Source of the DNA: Jatrophihabitans sp.
GTDB taxonomy: Bacteria; Actinomycetota; Actinomycetes; Mycobacteriales; Jatrophihabitantaceae
Assembly (NCBI GenBank): GCA_025963285.1
Contig: JAOPUX010000027.1
Span: 1 to 62,444, forward strand
DNA length: 62,444 nt
Direction of reading: 5' to 3'
Under the pieces are notes generated by a model, which was not told the DNA's origin, did not search any database, and worked only from the letters and a program-made list of their open reading frames with translations. The translations under genes and the position numbers were made by a program. Shown here in pieces: positions 1 through 8,872 of the stretch (its first letter is position 1; each line of letters begins with the position of its first letter).

Positions 1-174
1 CAGAGGGCGGCTGCCCCCGTGAGAGCCTTCATCAGGCCACCTCCTGCCAACTTGGACGAGTTGGCCTCGTCACCCGGTTCCCGTTTCGACCCGGCGCCCG
101 AAGGCCCGAGCGGGCATACTTCCTCCCGAGCACGCGCCAGGCGTCCGCCCCCATGGCCCCAGGGAGACCCAACG

Positions 175-1449
175 GTGAACCACAAGTTGCTGATCGACCT
201 GATCAGCATCCCGCTGTTCACCGGCGTCATCGGCTACATCACCAACTGGACCGGCGTCCTGATGCTCTTCAAGCCGATCAGGTTCCATGGCTTCAAGGTG
301 CCCGGACTCAAGATCCTCTTCCCGATCCTGCCGCGGCGGGTGCAGGTACTGCCGCTGATCCGCTACGACGGTGGCCTCGGGTGGCAGGGGATCATCCCGT
401 CCCGCGCGGACAAGATGGCCAGCATCGCCGTGGACAAGGGGCTGGCCAAGCTCGGCAGCATCTCCGACTTCTACCGCGAGCTCGAGCCGGACCGCATCGC
501 CGAGCACCTGGCCATCGTCGCCCAGGCCGAGATCCGCGGCGTCGTCGAGCACATCATGCTCACCGAGAACCCGGCCCTGTGGCACGACCTCCCGCCGGTG
601 GTGAAGGAGGCGGTGCACGCCCGGGTGAAGCAGCAGCTGCCCGGCATCGTCAGGAACATCACCGACGAGATCGGCCAGAACGTCGACCAGCTGATCGACG
701 CCAAGCTGATGGTCATCCGCTATTTCGTCGACCACCCGGAGCTGCTCAACGAGCTCTTCCTGATCATGGGCAAGAAGGAACTGCGGTTCATGCAGCGGTT
801 CGGCTTCTACTTCGGCTACCCGATGGGCTTCGTGCTCGTTGCGGTGCTGCACCTGTTCCCGCACTGGTACGTGCTCCCGATCGGTGGCGTCATCATTGGC
901 TGGGTGGTCAACTACCTCGGCATAACGATGATCTTCGAGCCCGTCAACGCCGTGAAGTGGATCCCGTGGCGGCAGGGGCTGCTGGTCAAGCGCAAGGGCG
1001 AGGTCACCGAGACCTACGCGCAGATGATCGCCGACCGCGTGATCACGCTGCAGAACATCGGCGAGGAGCTGCTCACCGGCCCGCGCAGCGACCGGACCAT
1101 GCAGATGCTGCAGGACTCGCTACGCCCGGCCGTCGACCGTGCCGTCGGACCGGCCCGGGCTGCCGTGAAGATGGTCATCGGCTCGCAGGAGTACGACACG
1201 ATCCGTTCTTCGGTGGCCACCGAAGCCACCGCCTTCGCCCCGATCGCCTTCAACGACGCGGAGTTCAACCGCAGGCAGTCCGGCAAGATCTACAGCTTTG
1301 TCGCTGGCCAGATGCGCGAGATGAGCACCGAGGACTTCGTCGACATGCTCCGTTCGGCGATCAAGCAGGACGAGTGGTTACTGTTCGTGCACGGCGGTGC
1401 CCTCGGCCTCCTCGCCGGCTTCCTGCACCTCGCGATCTTCGGAGTATGA
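175..1449 (+). CDS. DUF445 family membrane protein
   Basis: A 424-residue DUF445 protein. The first ~25 residues hold a hydrophobic segment with the family-typical GYITNWTGVLMLFKP stretch, followed by a region with the Pro/Arg-rich LPRRVQVLP and a W-Q-G-I-I-P-S-R-A-D-K motif. Another hydrophobic pair lies near residues 205-250, where the GWVVNYLGITMIFEPV segment repeats the N-terminal motif, and a last hydrophobic segment closes the protein. The frame is open further upstream, but GTG at 175 with AGGGAG eight bases before it is the best start. The next gene begins one base after the stop, so the two are probably co-transcribed. DUF445 proteins are poorly characterised inner-membrane proteins; the cellular role is unknown. 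Confidence 0.85.
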   Translation: MNHKLLIDLISIPLFTGVIGYITNWTGVLMLFKPIRFHGFKVPGLKILFPILPRRVQVLPLIRYDGGLGWQGIIPSRADKMASIAVDKGLAKLGSISDFYRELEPDRIAEHLAIVAQAEIRGVVEHIMLTENPALWHDLPPVVKEAVHARVKQQLPGIVRNITDEIGQNVDQLIDAKLMVIRYFVDHPELLNELFLIMGKKELRFMQRFGFYFGYPMGFVLVAVLHLFPHWYVLPIGGVIIGWVVNYLGITMIFEPVNAVKWIPWRQGLLVKRKGEVTETYAQMIADRVITLQNIGEELLTGPRSDRTMQMLQDSLRPAVDRAVGPARAAVKMVIGSQEYDTIRSSVATEATAFAPIAFNDAEFNRRQSGKIYSFVAGQMREMSTEDFVDMLRSAIKQDEWLLFVHGGALGLLAGFLHLAIFGV

Positions 1450-1450
1450 C

Positions 1451-2320
1451 GTGACCGACGAGCAAGGCCTCAGCGTTCCCGGCCAGATCCCGCCCCCGGC
1501 CCGCCCGGGGACGGACCTGCCCACCACGGCCGCGGAGCTCATCAAGGCCGCGCCCGGCGTGGCCAAGGTGGCGGTAGCCTCCTCGGTCCGGCTGGCAGGC
1601 TGGACGGCCAACGCCTCGCTGGCCGGCGCCGGCTACGTCGTGCGGCGTGCCGTGGCGGGGGAGACGGCCACCTCGATCATGCAGGAGGCGGCCAACGACC
1701 TGCGGGGCGTGGCGTGGCGGGCGCTCGGGCTCATCGGTCCGCCGAGTGGCAGCACGAGCAGCGACCGCTCGGCCCGGGGCGCCAGCGCGGAGGACCTGCG
1801 CCGCCGCGGCAGCGAGCTGATGCGCCGCTCCAACGACGTCCACGTCGTGGAGGACACCCACCCTGCCTTCGGGCGCATCCTGTCGGAGATCACCCCGGAC
1901 GAGGCCAGGGTGCTGCGCTTCCTCTACCTCGACGGCCCGCAGCCGAGCATCGACATCCGCACCAACCGGCCCTTCGGGATCGGTTCGGAGCTGATTGCGG
2001 ACGGGCTGAACATGATCGCCGAGCACGCAGGGTGCCGCAACGTCGACCGCATCCACCCCTACCTCACGAACCTTGCCCGGCTAGGTCTCGTCGAGTTCTC
2101 CAAGGAGCAGGTCAGCAACCCCCAGCGTTACCAGGTGGTCGAGGCCCAGCCCAAGGTCACGCAGGCGATGAAGCGCGCCGGCCGGATGCCCAGGGCTGTG
2201 CACCGCAGCATCTTTCTGAGCGAGTTCGGCAAGGAGTTCTGCCGGGCCTGCCTGCCGATCGGGGACGTGCGGGTGGTCAATGGCGAGGCGGCCAACGGGC
2301 GGCCGCGGCCCTACCTCTAG
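1451..2320 (+). CDS. Abi-alpha family protein (DUF4393)
   Basis: A 289-residue protein with a helical N-terminal part (residues 15-80) and a C-terminal domain typical of the Abi-alpha/DUF4393 family: TPDEARVLRFLYLDGPQPS, then DIRTNRPFGIGS, an AGCRN segment, YLTNLARLGLVEFS and RSIFLSEFGKEFC near the end. GTG at 1451 is preferred because it follows the stop of the DUF445 gene by one base. Some members of the family were named after abortive-infection proteins, but a phage-defence role is not shown for actinobacterial members and the neighbourhood gives no other defence gene. Its stop codon shares the sequence CTAG with the stop of the convergent SRPBCC gene. Confidence 0.8.
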   Translation: MTDEQGLSVPGQIPPPARPGTDLPTTAAELIKAAPGVAKVAVASSVRLAGWTANASLAGAGYVVRRAVAGETATSIMQEAANDLRGVAWRALGLIGPPSGSTSSDRSARGASAEDLRRRGSELMRRSNDVHVVEDTHPAFGRILSEITPDEARVLRFLYLDGPQPSIDIRTNRPFGIGSELIADGLNMIAEHAGCRNVDRIHPYLTNLARLGLVEFSKEQVSNPQRYQVVEAQPKVTQAMKRAGRMPRAVHRSIFLSEFGKEFCRACLPIGDVRVVNGEAANGRPRPYL

Positions 2321-2790
2321 GCGTTCTCGACGTTGCGGGCCAGGATGCCGAGGGTGGCCCGGAGCGCCGCCTCGGGGATGACCGGGAAGATGCCCTTGCT
2401 GCGGTAGGTCTCGTCGATCTCGCTCCAGTCGTAGTAGGACGTTACGAGGGTGCCGCCGTCGGCAGGCTCGAGCCGGTAGCCGTAGAGATGGCGCAGCGGC
2501 GGCTGGATGGCGCCGGAGATCGTCCACTCGAGCTCGGCATCGGCCGCGTAGAGGGTGATGATCACGGTGACGTCGTACTTGCCCATTGGATAGTCGTTGA
2601 GCGCCTCACGGTCCATGTGCACCACGAACTCGTCGCCGATCGCCGTGACGCGTGAGCCGTCAGCGGATTGCAGCATCCCCGAGCTGTCGATCAGCACGTG
2701 TCCGGCGGGATCGGTGAGCACCGCGAAGATCGCCGCGGGCGTCGCGGCAATGTGACGGCGGACTTCGAAGCGTTCGCTGGGATCGGTCAT
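2317..2790 (-). CDS. SRPBCC (START-like) family protein
   Basis: A 157-residue protein of the SRPBCC/polyketide-cyclase fold. It starts with a family-typical strand (FEVRRHIAATPAAIFAVLTDP), has a central TISGAIQPP/YGYRLEP section and ends in a long helix, giving the helix-grip layout of a small hydrophobic-ligand pocket. The ligand cannot be read from the sequence. It is monocistronic by layout, with the convergent Abi-alpha gene on one side and the Rpf-like gene downstream on the other. ATG at 2790 agrees with the usual start of the fold. Confidence 0.75.
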   Translation of the reverse strand: MTDPSERFEVRRHIAATPAAIFAVLTDPAGHVLIDSSGMLQSADGSRVTAIGDEFVVHMDREALNDYPMGKYDVTVIITLYAADAELEWTISGAIQPPLRHLYGYRLEPADGGTLVTSYYDWSEIDETYRSKGIFPVIPEAALRATLGILARNVENA

Positions 2791-2884
2791 ACCAGCACCC
2801 TAGGCGCCACGCCGCTGAGCAGGCGGTGAGCCGGGCAAGTGCGGGCTCCTGCTACCCGCCACACACCGGCCCGGACCCGTTCTC

Positions 2885-4168
2885 TCACGCGTTGCTGTAT
2901 TTGCCGGTCCAGGCCAGTGCCCAGGTGGCCGGGCCGATGATGCCGGTGACGCTGAGGCCGTTGAGGCTCTGCAGCCGCTTGACCATGGCGAGGGTCTGCG
3001 GGCCGAACTGGCCGGTGCCGGCGGGGAAGTAGCCGCGGGCGTGCATCTCGTTCTGGAAGGTCTTGATCGAGGTGTTGTTCTGCCCGTAGGTGAAGGCGGT
3101 CTTGGTCGGGAAGGCCGGCGCGGTCGGCGGCACCGAATACTTGCCGGTCCAGGCCAGTGCCCAGGTGGCCGGGCCGATGGTGCCGGTGACGCTGAGGCCG
3201 TTGAGGCTCTGCAGCCGCTTGACCATGGCGAGGGTGAGCGGGCCGAACTGGCCGGTGCCGGCGGGGAAGTAGCCGCGGGCGTGCATCTCGTTCTGGAAGG
3301 TCTTGATCGAGGTGTTGTTCTGCCCGTAGGTGAAGGCGGTCTTGCCCGGGAAGGCGGGGTACTTGGGCGACGTGCTCTTCGGCGGCGCCGGAGGCGGGGT
3401 GGTTGTCGCAGGCGGGGTCGAATACTTGCCGGTCCAGGCCAGCGCCCAGGTCACCGGGCCGATCACGCCGGACGGGTGGGCCGTGCCGTCGAGGCTCTGC
3501 AGCCGCTTCACCATGGCGAGGGTGAGCGGGCCGAACTGGCCGGTGCCGGCCGGGAAGTAGCCCCGGGCGTGCATCTCGTTCTGGAAGAGCTTGATGGCCG
3601 TGTTGTCGTCGCCGTAGCGGTAGCCGCGAGACCCGCCTTGATAGCTCGGGGCGGCCGAGGAGGTCGAACCGCTCGTGGGCACCGTGATGTCGCCGATCCT
3701 GCCGGAGCCGGCGTCCTTATCGTCCTTCAGACCGAGGATGGTCGCGCACGTCCAGGGCTGCCAGCCGCGCTCGCGGTAGAGGATCAGCGCGCGGGCATCC
3801 TGCTCGGCCGGGGAGGCCAGGTTCGGGTACCCGGTTCCGCCGACGCTCTTCCAGGTCGAGAGGTTGAACTGGTACGCGCCGTAGTAGCCGTTGCCCGTGT
3901 TGATCGAGTAGTTGTCGCTGGACTCGCACTGCCGCAGTCGCTGCCAGTCGCTCGGCGACGGGTCGGCGCCGGCCTTGCCCTGCGGAAGGGCGAGGAAGGT
4001 CGCGGCCAGCGCGGCCACCACCAGGCCGCCTGCCGCCCAGTGCGCGCGCCGGTCGGAGAGCACCTCGACGACGGCGTGGCCGCGCCCCGAGGCCGACTCC
4101 TGCATCCAGTCGGCGAAGAACGGGGAGCCGGCGTGGTCGGGGTCGTCTGCCTTGCGACGGCGGAACAT
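2885..4168 (-). CDS. Rpf-like transglycosylase with three peptidoglycan-binding repeats
   Basis: A 427-residue cell-wall enzyme of the resuscitation-promoting-factor type. A cytoplasmic N-terminus of about 43 residues is followed by a hydrophobic segment (residues 45-62) acting as signal anchor. The Rpf lysozyme-like domain covers about residues 72-145, with CESSDNYS carrying the presumed catalytic Glu82, the NGYYGAYQF motif, and a Cys81/Cys141 pair. Three PG_binding_1 domains follow (about 180-248, 275-345, 355-427), nearly identical to each other and each ending in WALAWTGKYS. ATG at 4168 with GGTGAG upstream is preferred over the adjacent TTG. I looked for a c-di-AMP (ydaO) riboswitch in the leader and did not find one. 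Confidence 0.88.
   Translation of the reverse strand: MFRRRKADDPDHAGSPFFADWMQESASGRGHAVVEVLSDRRAHWAAGGLVVAALAATFLALPQGKAGADPSPSDWQRLRQCESSDNYSINTGNGYYGAYQFNLSTWKSVGGTGYPNLASPAEQDARALILYRERGWQPWTCATILGLKDDKDAGSGRIGDITVPTSGSTSSAAPSYQGGSRGYRYGDDNTAIKLFQNEMHARGYFPAGTGQFGPLTLAMVKRLQSLDGTAHPSGVIGPVTWALAWTGKYSTPPATTTPPPAPPKSTSPKYPAFPGKTAFTYGQNNTSIKTFQNEMHARGYFPAGTGQFGPLTLAMVKRLQSLNGLSVTGTIGPATWALAWTGKYSVPPTAPAFPTKTAFTYGQNNTSIKTFQNEMHARGYFPAGTGQFGPQTLAMVKRLQSLNGLSVTGIIGPATWALAWTGKYSNA
2901..3638 (-). repeat. Three near-identical intragenic repeats encoding peptidoglycan-binding domains
   Basis: Copies begin at about 2901, 3141 and 3426. The first two are about 98% identical by eye over roughly 210 bases, differing at only a few positions; the third is more diverged but still clearly the same unit. 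They code for the PG-binding domains of the Rpf-like protein. Such identity at DNA level points to recent duplication or gene conversion. Confidence 0.9.
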
Positions 4169-4321
4169 CAACAGCTCACCAGCCCGTTCGATCTAGGCGC
4201 ATATAGCACCGGGGGACGTCGTTCAGCGGCTCGACACGCCGTACCACTGGTCCCAACCGTCACATACGTCCCACAAAGAAACAAGTCGGGGTGCCTGAAA
4301 ACCTTCAGAACGCCTCCGGGC

Positions 4322-6187
4322 TCAGTCCTCGTCGGTGGCCCGGTCGACGAGGTATCCGCCTCGCTCTGCCTCGATGACGTGCAGCACGGCGTTGATCAGC
4401 GCCAGGTGGGTGAAGGCCTGCGGGAAGTTGCCGAGCTGCTGGCCGGAGTGGGTGTCGATCTCCTCGGCGTAGAGCTCCAGCGGCCCCGCGAACGAGAGCA
4501 GCTTCGCGCAGAGGTCATGGGCGCGGCGGTACTCACCGATCTCGCAGAGCGCCGACACCAGCCAGAAGGAGCAGATGGTGAAGGAGCCCTCCTCGCCGCT
4601 GAAGCCGTCGTCGGTCTCGTCGACCTTGTAGCGCATCACCATCCCCTGCTGGGTCAGCTCGGCGGCGATCGCGTTGACGGTGGCGATGATGCGGGGGTCG
4701 TCGGGCGGCAGGAAGCGCACGAGCGGGGCGAGCAGCAGCGAGGCATCCAGTGCGGTGGTGCCGTAGTGCTGGGTCAGCACGCCACGCTCGTCCACACCGT
4801 GTTCGAGGATGTCGGCCTTGATCTCCTCGGCCGCCTCCTCCCACTTCGCTGCCTGTGCGTCCTGCCCGATCTGTGCCGCGAGCTTGGCGCCGCGATCGGC
4901 GGCCACCCAGCACATGATCTTCGAGGAGGTGAAGTGCTGCAGGCCGCCGCGGACCTCCCAGATGCCGGCGTCCGGCTCGCGCCAGTGCCGCAGCGCCGCC
5001 TCGACCTGCTTGCCGAGGATCGGCCAGATCCGGCCGTCGAGGTGATCGGCCGCCTTGCTGTGCAGGTAGACCGAGTCGAGCAGGGCACCCCAGACGTCGT
5101 GCTGGCGCTGGGTGGCCGCCGCGTTGCCCACCCGGACGGGCTTGGAGTCGGCATAACCGGGGAGATGGTCGAGGGTGTACTCGGCGAGATCACGCTCGCC
5201 CCCGATCCCGTACATGATCTGGAGTTCGGCATCCTGCTCGGCCATGTCGGCGATGAAGCTGAAGAAGTCGACGGCCTCCCAGTCGAAGCCGAGGGAGTAC
5301 ATGCCCCAGAGCGCGAAGGTGGAGTCGCGGATCCAGCTGAACCGGTAGTCGTAGTTCCGCTCGCCGCCGATCGTCTCCGGCAGCGACGTGGTGGAGGCGG
5401 CCACGATCGCGCCGGTGGGGGCATAGGTGAGGCCCTTGAGGGTCAGCGCGCTGCGCTGCAGGAAACTCCGCCAGGGGTGGTCCGGGAAGCTGCCCCGGGC
5501 GAGCCAGTGCTGCCAGTGATGGGCCGTCCAGACCAGCCGCCCGTAGGCGTCGTCGAAGGTCAGCGGAGGTTCCTTCGAGCCCCAGGAGAGGGCCACGAAC
5601 CGGGTGTCGCCCTCCTTGAGCAGCGTGCGTGCGGCGGCCCGGCCGCCCTCTAGCCCGAGGCGCAGATCGGTGGTGAGCACCAGTGGGTGCGTCATCCCGG
5701 CGGCGGTGGCCTTGGCCTGGTGATACACCTGATCGGCGTACTCCCAGCGCACTGGGGAGCGGCCGTAGTCGGCCATCGGCTCGCACTCGACGACTGTCTG
5801 CACCTCACCCTTCACACAGCGGATCGTGCGCAGCAGGATGTGCTCGGCGTCGTAGTCGGTGGGGGTGCGGCGCTGGCTGTTGGAGAACTCGGTGTCGTGA
5901 CGCCAAGGGCCGAAGAGCAGGACGTCCCGGACGATGATCCAGCCTGTGTCGGTTCCCCAGCTCGTCTCCAGGATCATCGTGCCCGGCAGGTAGCGGCGAG
6001 CCGCGGGTACGGCGACGTCTGAGGGCGAGACGCGGAACGTGCCCGCGTGCCGGCCGAGGATGGCGCCGAAGATGCTGGGGGAGTCCATCCGCGGCAGGCA
6101 CATCCACTCGACCGAGCCGCCGGGTGAGACGAGGGCCGTGGCCTCGCCGTCGGAGAGAAAGCCGTAGTCACCGATCGGCACGACCAT
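4322..6187 (-). CDS. Glycoside hydrolase family 15 protein, trehalase-like
   Basis: A 621-residue GH15 enzyme matching the mycobacterial trehalase/glucoamylase-like branch. It opens with PIGDYGFLSDGEATALV, carries the ERNYDYRFSWIRDS substrate-site motif around residues 275-290, the general-acid region GIWEVRGG (Glu near 408) and the general-base region EEIDTHSGQQLGNFPQAF (near 577). No signal peptide is present, so it should act in the cytosol, probably hydrolysing trehalose or a related alpha-glucoside; substrate is inferred from family. Its start overlaps the stop of the upstream PAP2 gene as TGATG, so the pair is an operon with translational coupling. Confidence 0.88.
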   Translation of the reverse strand: MVVPIGDYGFLSDGEATALVSPGGSVEWMCLPRMDSPSIFGAILGRHAGTFRVSPSDVAVPAARRYLPGTMILETSWGTDTGWIIVRDVLLFGPWRHDTEFSNSQRRTPTDYDAEHILLRTIRCVKGEVQTVVECEPMADYGRSPVRWEYADQVYHQAKATAAGMTHPLVLTTDLRLGLEGGRAAARTLLKEGDTRFVALSWGSKEPPLTFDDAYGRLVWTAHHWQHWLARGSFPDHPWRSFLQRSALTLKGLTYAPTGAIVAASTTSLPETIGGERNYDYRFSWIRDSTFALWGMYSLGFDWEAVDFFSFIADMAEQDAELQIMYGIGGERDLAEYTLDHLPGYADSKPVRVGNAAATQRQHDVWGALLDSVYLHSKAADHLDGRIWPILGKQVEAALRHWREPDAGIWEVRGGLQHFTSSKIMCWVAADRGAKLAAQIGQDAQAAKWEEAAEEIKADILEHGVDERGVLTQHYGTTALDASLLLAPLVRFLPPDDPRIIATVNAIAAELTQQGMVMRYKVDETDDGFSGEEGSFTICSFWLVSALCEIGEYRRAHDLCAKLLSFAGPLELYAEEIDTHSGQQLGNFPQAFTHLALINAVLHVIEAERGGYLVDRATDED

Positions 6188-7023
6188 CAGCCGAGCACCG
6201 CCTCTGGTTCACGAACCTCGATCGGGGCTGCGTCCCGTCGGCGGTTCTGCAGGTTCTTGACGAGCGCGCGGACGCCGACGTTGAGCCACGCGCAGAGGAC
6301 GAGCAGGGTGACGCCGACGATGCCGTCGAGCCACCAGTGGTTGGCCGTGGCCACCACGATGAAGATCGTGAGCGCGGAGTGCAGCGCCGCGATCCACCGC
6401 CAGCGGCTTGGGCTGACCCGCACCACGTAGTACCCGATCAGCACCGCCCACGCGACGTGTACCGACGGCATCGCCGAGAGTTGATCGGCCGCGATGCCGT
6501 TGCTGTACACCGACTGGCCGTAGAGCGCCGCGGTGTCGACGAAACCAGGCAGCATCCGCGGTGGCGCCACCGGGATCAGCTGCACCAGCAGGCAGGCCAG
6601 CGTGGTCAGCGCCAGTGTGGTGCGCACCCGCCGGTACTGGTCGCGGTGCCGCACGAACATCCAGATCAGGAACACGAAGAGCATCGTGAAGTGCATCGTG
6701 TCGTAATAGAGGTTCGCGGTCTGGACGATCAGCCGGTGGCCGAGGATCAGCTTCTGGACGCTGCGCTCGGAGGGCAGGAAGACGTCGTGCTCGAAGTGCT
6801 CGATCCACCGTGCCCGGCGCATGCCATCGGCGGTGCCGGTGACCGAGAGCTTGCCGCAGAGCTGCCACAGGCCGTAGAGGAAGGCGATCATCGCCGCCTC
6901 GAGGACGAACGGGGCCGCCTTGTTCGCGCGACGGTCGTGCGCGACACGCAGCCCGGCGCCGATCAACCCGAGCGTGCCGGCCACCTCGCCGGACTGCTGC
7001 CAGGTGAGGGCCACGGTCTGCAC
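6187..7023 (-). CDS. PAP2 superfamily membrane phosphatase/transferase
   Basis: A 278-residue polytopic membrane protein of the PAP2_3/AUR1-like group. The conserved PVAPPRMLPG segment is followed by SAMPSVHVAW (the Ser-x-x-His catalytic site) and ANHWWLDGIVG (His and Asp of the third PAP2 motif). About six hydrophobic segments are visible. Members remove or transfer phosphate-linked groups on lipid substrates; the substrate here is unknown. It is the first gene of an operon with the GH15 enzyme. The GTG at 7023 is the only upstream start but has no clear ribosome-binding site, so the true start could be slightly inside. Confidence 0.82.
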   Translation of the reverse strand: MQTVALTWQQSGEVAGTLGLIGAGLRVAHDRRANKAAPFVLEAAMIAFLYGLWQLCGKLSVTGTADGMRRARWIEHFEHDVFLPSERSVQKLILGHRLIVQTANLYYDTMHFTMLFVFLIWMFVRHRDQYRRVRTTLALTTLACLLVQLIPVAPPRMLPGFVDTAALYGQSVYSNGIAADQLSAMPSVHVAWAVLIGYYVVRVSPSRWRWIAALHSALTIFIVVATANHWWLDGIVGVTLLVLCAWLNVGVRALVKNLQNRRRDAAPIEVREPEAVLG

Positions 7024-7159
7024 GGGCTAACTATGCCCTGTCCGTCCGCGTCGCGGGGCTCGACCCATGCCGCCAGCTGCGACGACTGGAATACGCAAGC
7101 GGTTGTCGGACGCTGCGACTAGGTTCTCGAGGGGTCGAGACACAGACGGGGACGGTTGG

Positions 7160-8080
7160 ATGACACGGCGCAGCTGGGGGCTCTTCGCGGCGATGTGCGT
7201 CATCTGGGGCATCCCGTACCTGTTGATCCGGGTGGCCGTGCGCGACATCGAGCCCGGCACGCTGGTGTTCTTGCGCACCGGTATCGGCGGCCTCATCCTG
7301 CTGCCGATCGCCCTGACCCGGAGCGCGCCCGGCTGGGGCTTCGGCCCGGTGCTGGCGCGCTGGCGTCCACTGCTCGCGTTCGCGGTGATCGAGATGGCGG
7401 TCCCGTGGCTGTTCCTCTCCGACGCCGAGCGGCACGTCTCCAGCTCGCTCTCCGGGCTGCTTATCGCCGCGGTACCGCTCATCGGGGTGCTGGCGGCCCG
7501 GCTGAGCGGTTCGCAGGAGCGCGCCACCCGGCTGCAGCTCGGCGGCCTGTTGGTGGGGCTCGTCGGCGTCGCCATGCTGGTCGGTCTCGACTTCGGCGAG
7601 GTGCACAGCGGTGCCCTGCTCGAGATCCTGGTGGTCGTCATCGGGTACGCCACGGCCCCGGTGATCATGGCGCGCCGCCTCGCCGATCTGCCGAGCGTGC
7701 CGGTGGTCTGCGCGTCGCTGCTCCTCGTCGCGGTCGGTTACCTGCCCTACGCGGTCCTACGCTGGCCGCGGCACGTCACCGGTGAGGAGGCCGGCTCGGT
7801 GGCGCTGCTCGGCGTCATCTGCACCGCGCTGGCCTTCGTCGTCTTCTTCGCGCTGATCTCGGCCATCGGCCCGGCTCGCGCCACGGTGATCACCTACGTC
7901 AACCCGGCAGTGGCGGTGCTCTTCGGGGTCACGATGCTCGGTGAGTCGTTCACCCTCGGCATGGCAGTTGGCTTCCCGCTGATCCTGGCCGGTTCGGTGC
8001 TGGGGGCGCGCCGCATCGAGCCGGTGGTGGCGGGGCCGGAGGCGGCTGTCGCCGAGACGACGACCGTGACCCCGCGCTAG
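7160..8080 (+). CDS. EamA/DMT family transporter
   Basis: A 306-residue membrane protein with ten predicted hydrophobic segments and two EamA repeats. The N-terminus MTRRSWGLFAAMCVIWGIPYLLIR is typical of the drug/metabolite exporter superfamily, and the second repeat has the usual YVNPAVAVLFGVTMLGE motif. The frame is open upstream to 7067, but ATG at 7160 sits at the family start. Substrates in this superfamily range from amino acids to nucleotide-sugars and cannot be assigned. It is divergent from the PAP2 gene. Confidence 0.85.
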   Translation: MTRRSWGLFAAMCVIWGIPYLLIRVAVRDIEPGTLVFLRTGIGGLILLPIALTRSAPGWGFGPVLARWRPLLAFAVIEMAVPWLFLSDAERHVSSSLSGLLIAAVPLIGVLAARLSGSQERATRLQLGGLLVGLVGVAMLVGLDFGEVHSGALLEILVVVIGYATAPVIMARRLADLPSVPVVCASLLLVAVGYLPYAVLRWPRHVTGEEAGSVALLGVICTALAFVVFFALISAIGPARATVITYVNPAVAVLFGVTMLGESFTLGMAVGFPLILAGSVLGARRIEPVVAGPEAAVAETTTVTPR

Positions 8081-8146
8081 CCGGCGACACGCAGTCAGGC
8101 CGGCGACGCGGCGCGCTGCTGAGGTAGCTGCGTGCTGTGCGGCAGG

Positions 8147-8797
8147 CTAGTCGATGCGGACGGTGCCCAGGCTCGTCTGGAAGCTGGCGGCCACCACGCC
8201 GGTGCCGTTCTCGTCCGGCTCCCGCCAGAGCACTTCGATGCCATCCAGCGGCTGGGTCGCCGACGTGCCGAGGTAGGCGTCGATCGTGGCCTCGTCGCCG
8301 GCGATCTCGAGCTGCTGCAGCGTCACCGCCGACCCGCCTGCCGACGGGTGCTCGGACTCCGGGGACTGCCAGCTCACGAAGAACGGCAGCTGGGGGTCGT
8401 TGGCCACCTCGCTGAGGCCGATCTGGCGCCAGTTGAGGTCCACGCCGTCGGGGCGGCGGCGATGACCGGCCGCCGATGGCCGCTCCAGCCGCGTCTCGAT
8501 CGAGGTGATGTCGGCGACGGCCACGACCCAGGCCAGCCAGCCGCCCCCGTCCTCGGTGCGGGCTCGCACGGCCCGTCCGAACGGAGCGCGGTCGGCAGCG
8601 GGGTGGTCCAGCGCCTCCACGATCTCGAGGTAGGTGCCACCGCCGAGCGGCAGCACGAAGTTGCGGGTGCCGAAGGAGGGGTGGATTCCGCCATCGGTGA
8701 AGCCGGCGCCGAGACGCGCGCCGAGGCGCTGGGCGCAGGCGGCGAGGCCCTCTGGGCCGGCGGCGTAGCTGAGATGATCCAGGCGCATGCCCCACAT
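8147..8797 (-). CDS. VOC-fold glyoxalase-like protein
   Basis: A 216-residue protein of the Glyoxalase_3 type, beginning MRLDHLSYA (the usual first strand with its His) and continuing with FGTRNFVLPLGGGTYLEIVEALDHP. The fold normally binds a metal, but function in this subgroup is unknown. Two ATGs, at 8797 and 8788, are possible starts; the second gives the more typical N-terminus. It lies just downstream of YaaA in the same direction, with a gap of about 75 bases. Confidence 0.75.
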   Translation of the reverse strand: MWGMRLDHLSYAAGPEGLAACAQRLGARLGAGFTDGGIHPSFGTRNFVLPLGGGTYLEIVEALDHPAADRAPFGRAVRARTEDGGGWLAWVVAVADITSIETRLERPSAAGHRRRPDGVDLNWRQIGLSEVANDPQLPFFVSWQSPESEHPSAGGSAVTLQQLEIAGDEATIDAYLGTSATQPLDGIEVLWREPDENGTGVVAASFQTSLGTVRID

Positions 8798-8872
8798 GGT
8801 GGTACACGCCCGGAGAGGCCCGTCGAGGGGGCCAGCAATCTGCTGAGGAACGCCGAGTGCTACAACCCCGTG

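Noticed and set aside
4169-4321. Possible c-di-AMP (ydaO) riboswitch before the Rpf-like gene
   Set aside because: Such switches often precede wall-lysis genes and kimA, but the conserved riboswitch core was not found here nor in 37254-37401.
3041-5653. A very long open frame on the plus strand opposite the Rpf-like and GH15 genes
   Set aside because: It is antisense to two well-supported genes, has a low-complexity Gly/Arg/Val composition and no recognisable domain; it results from GC bias.
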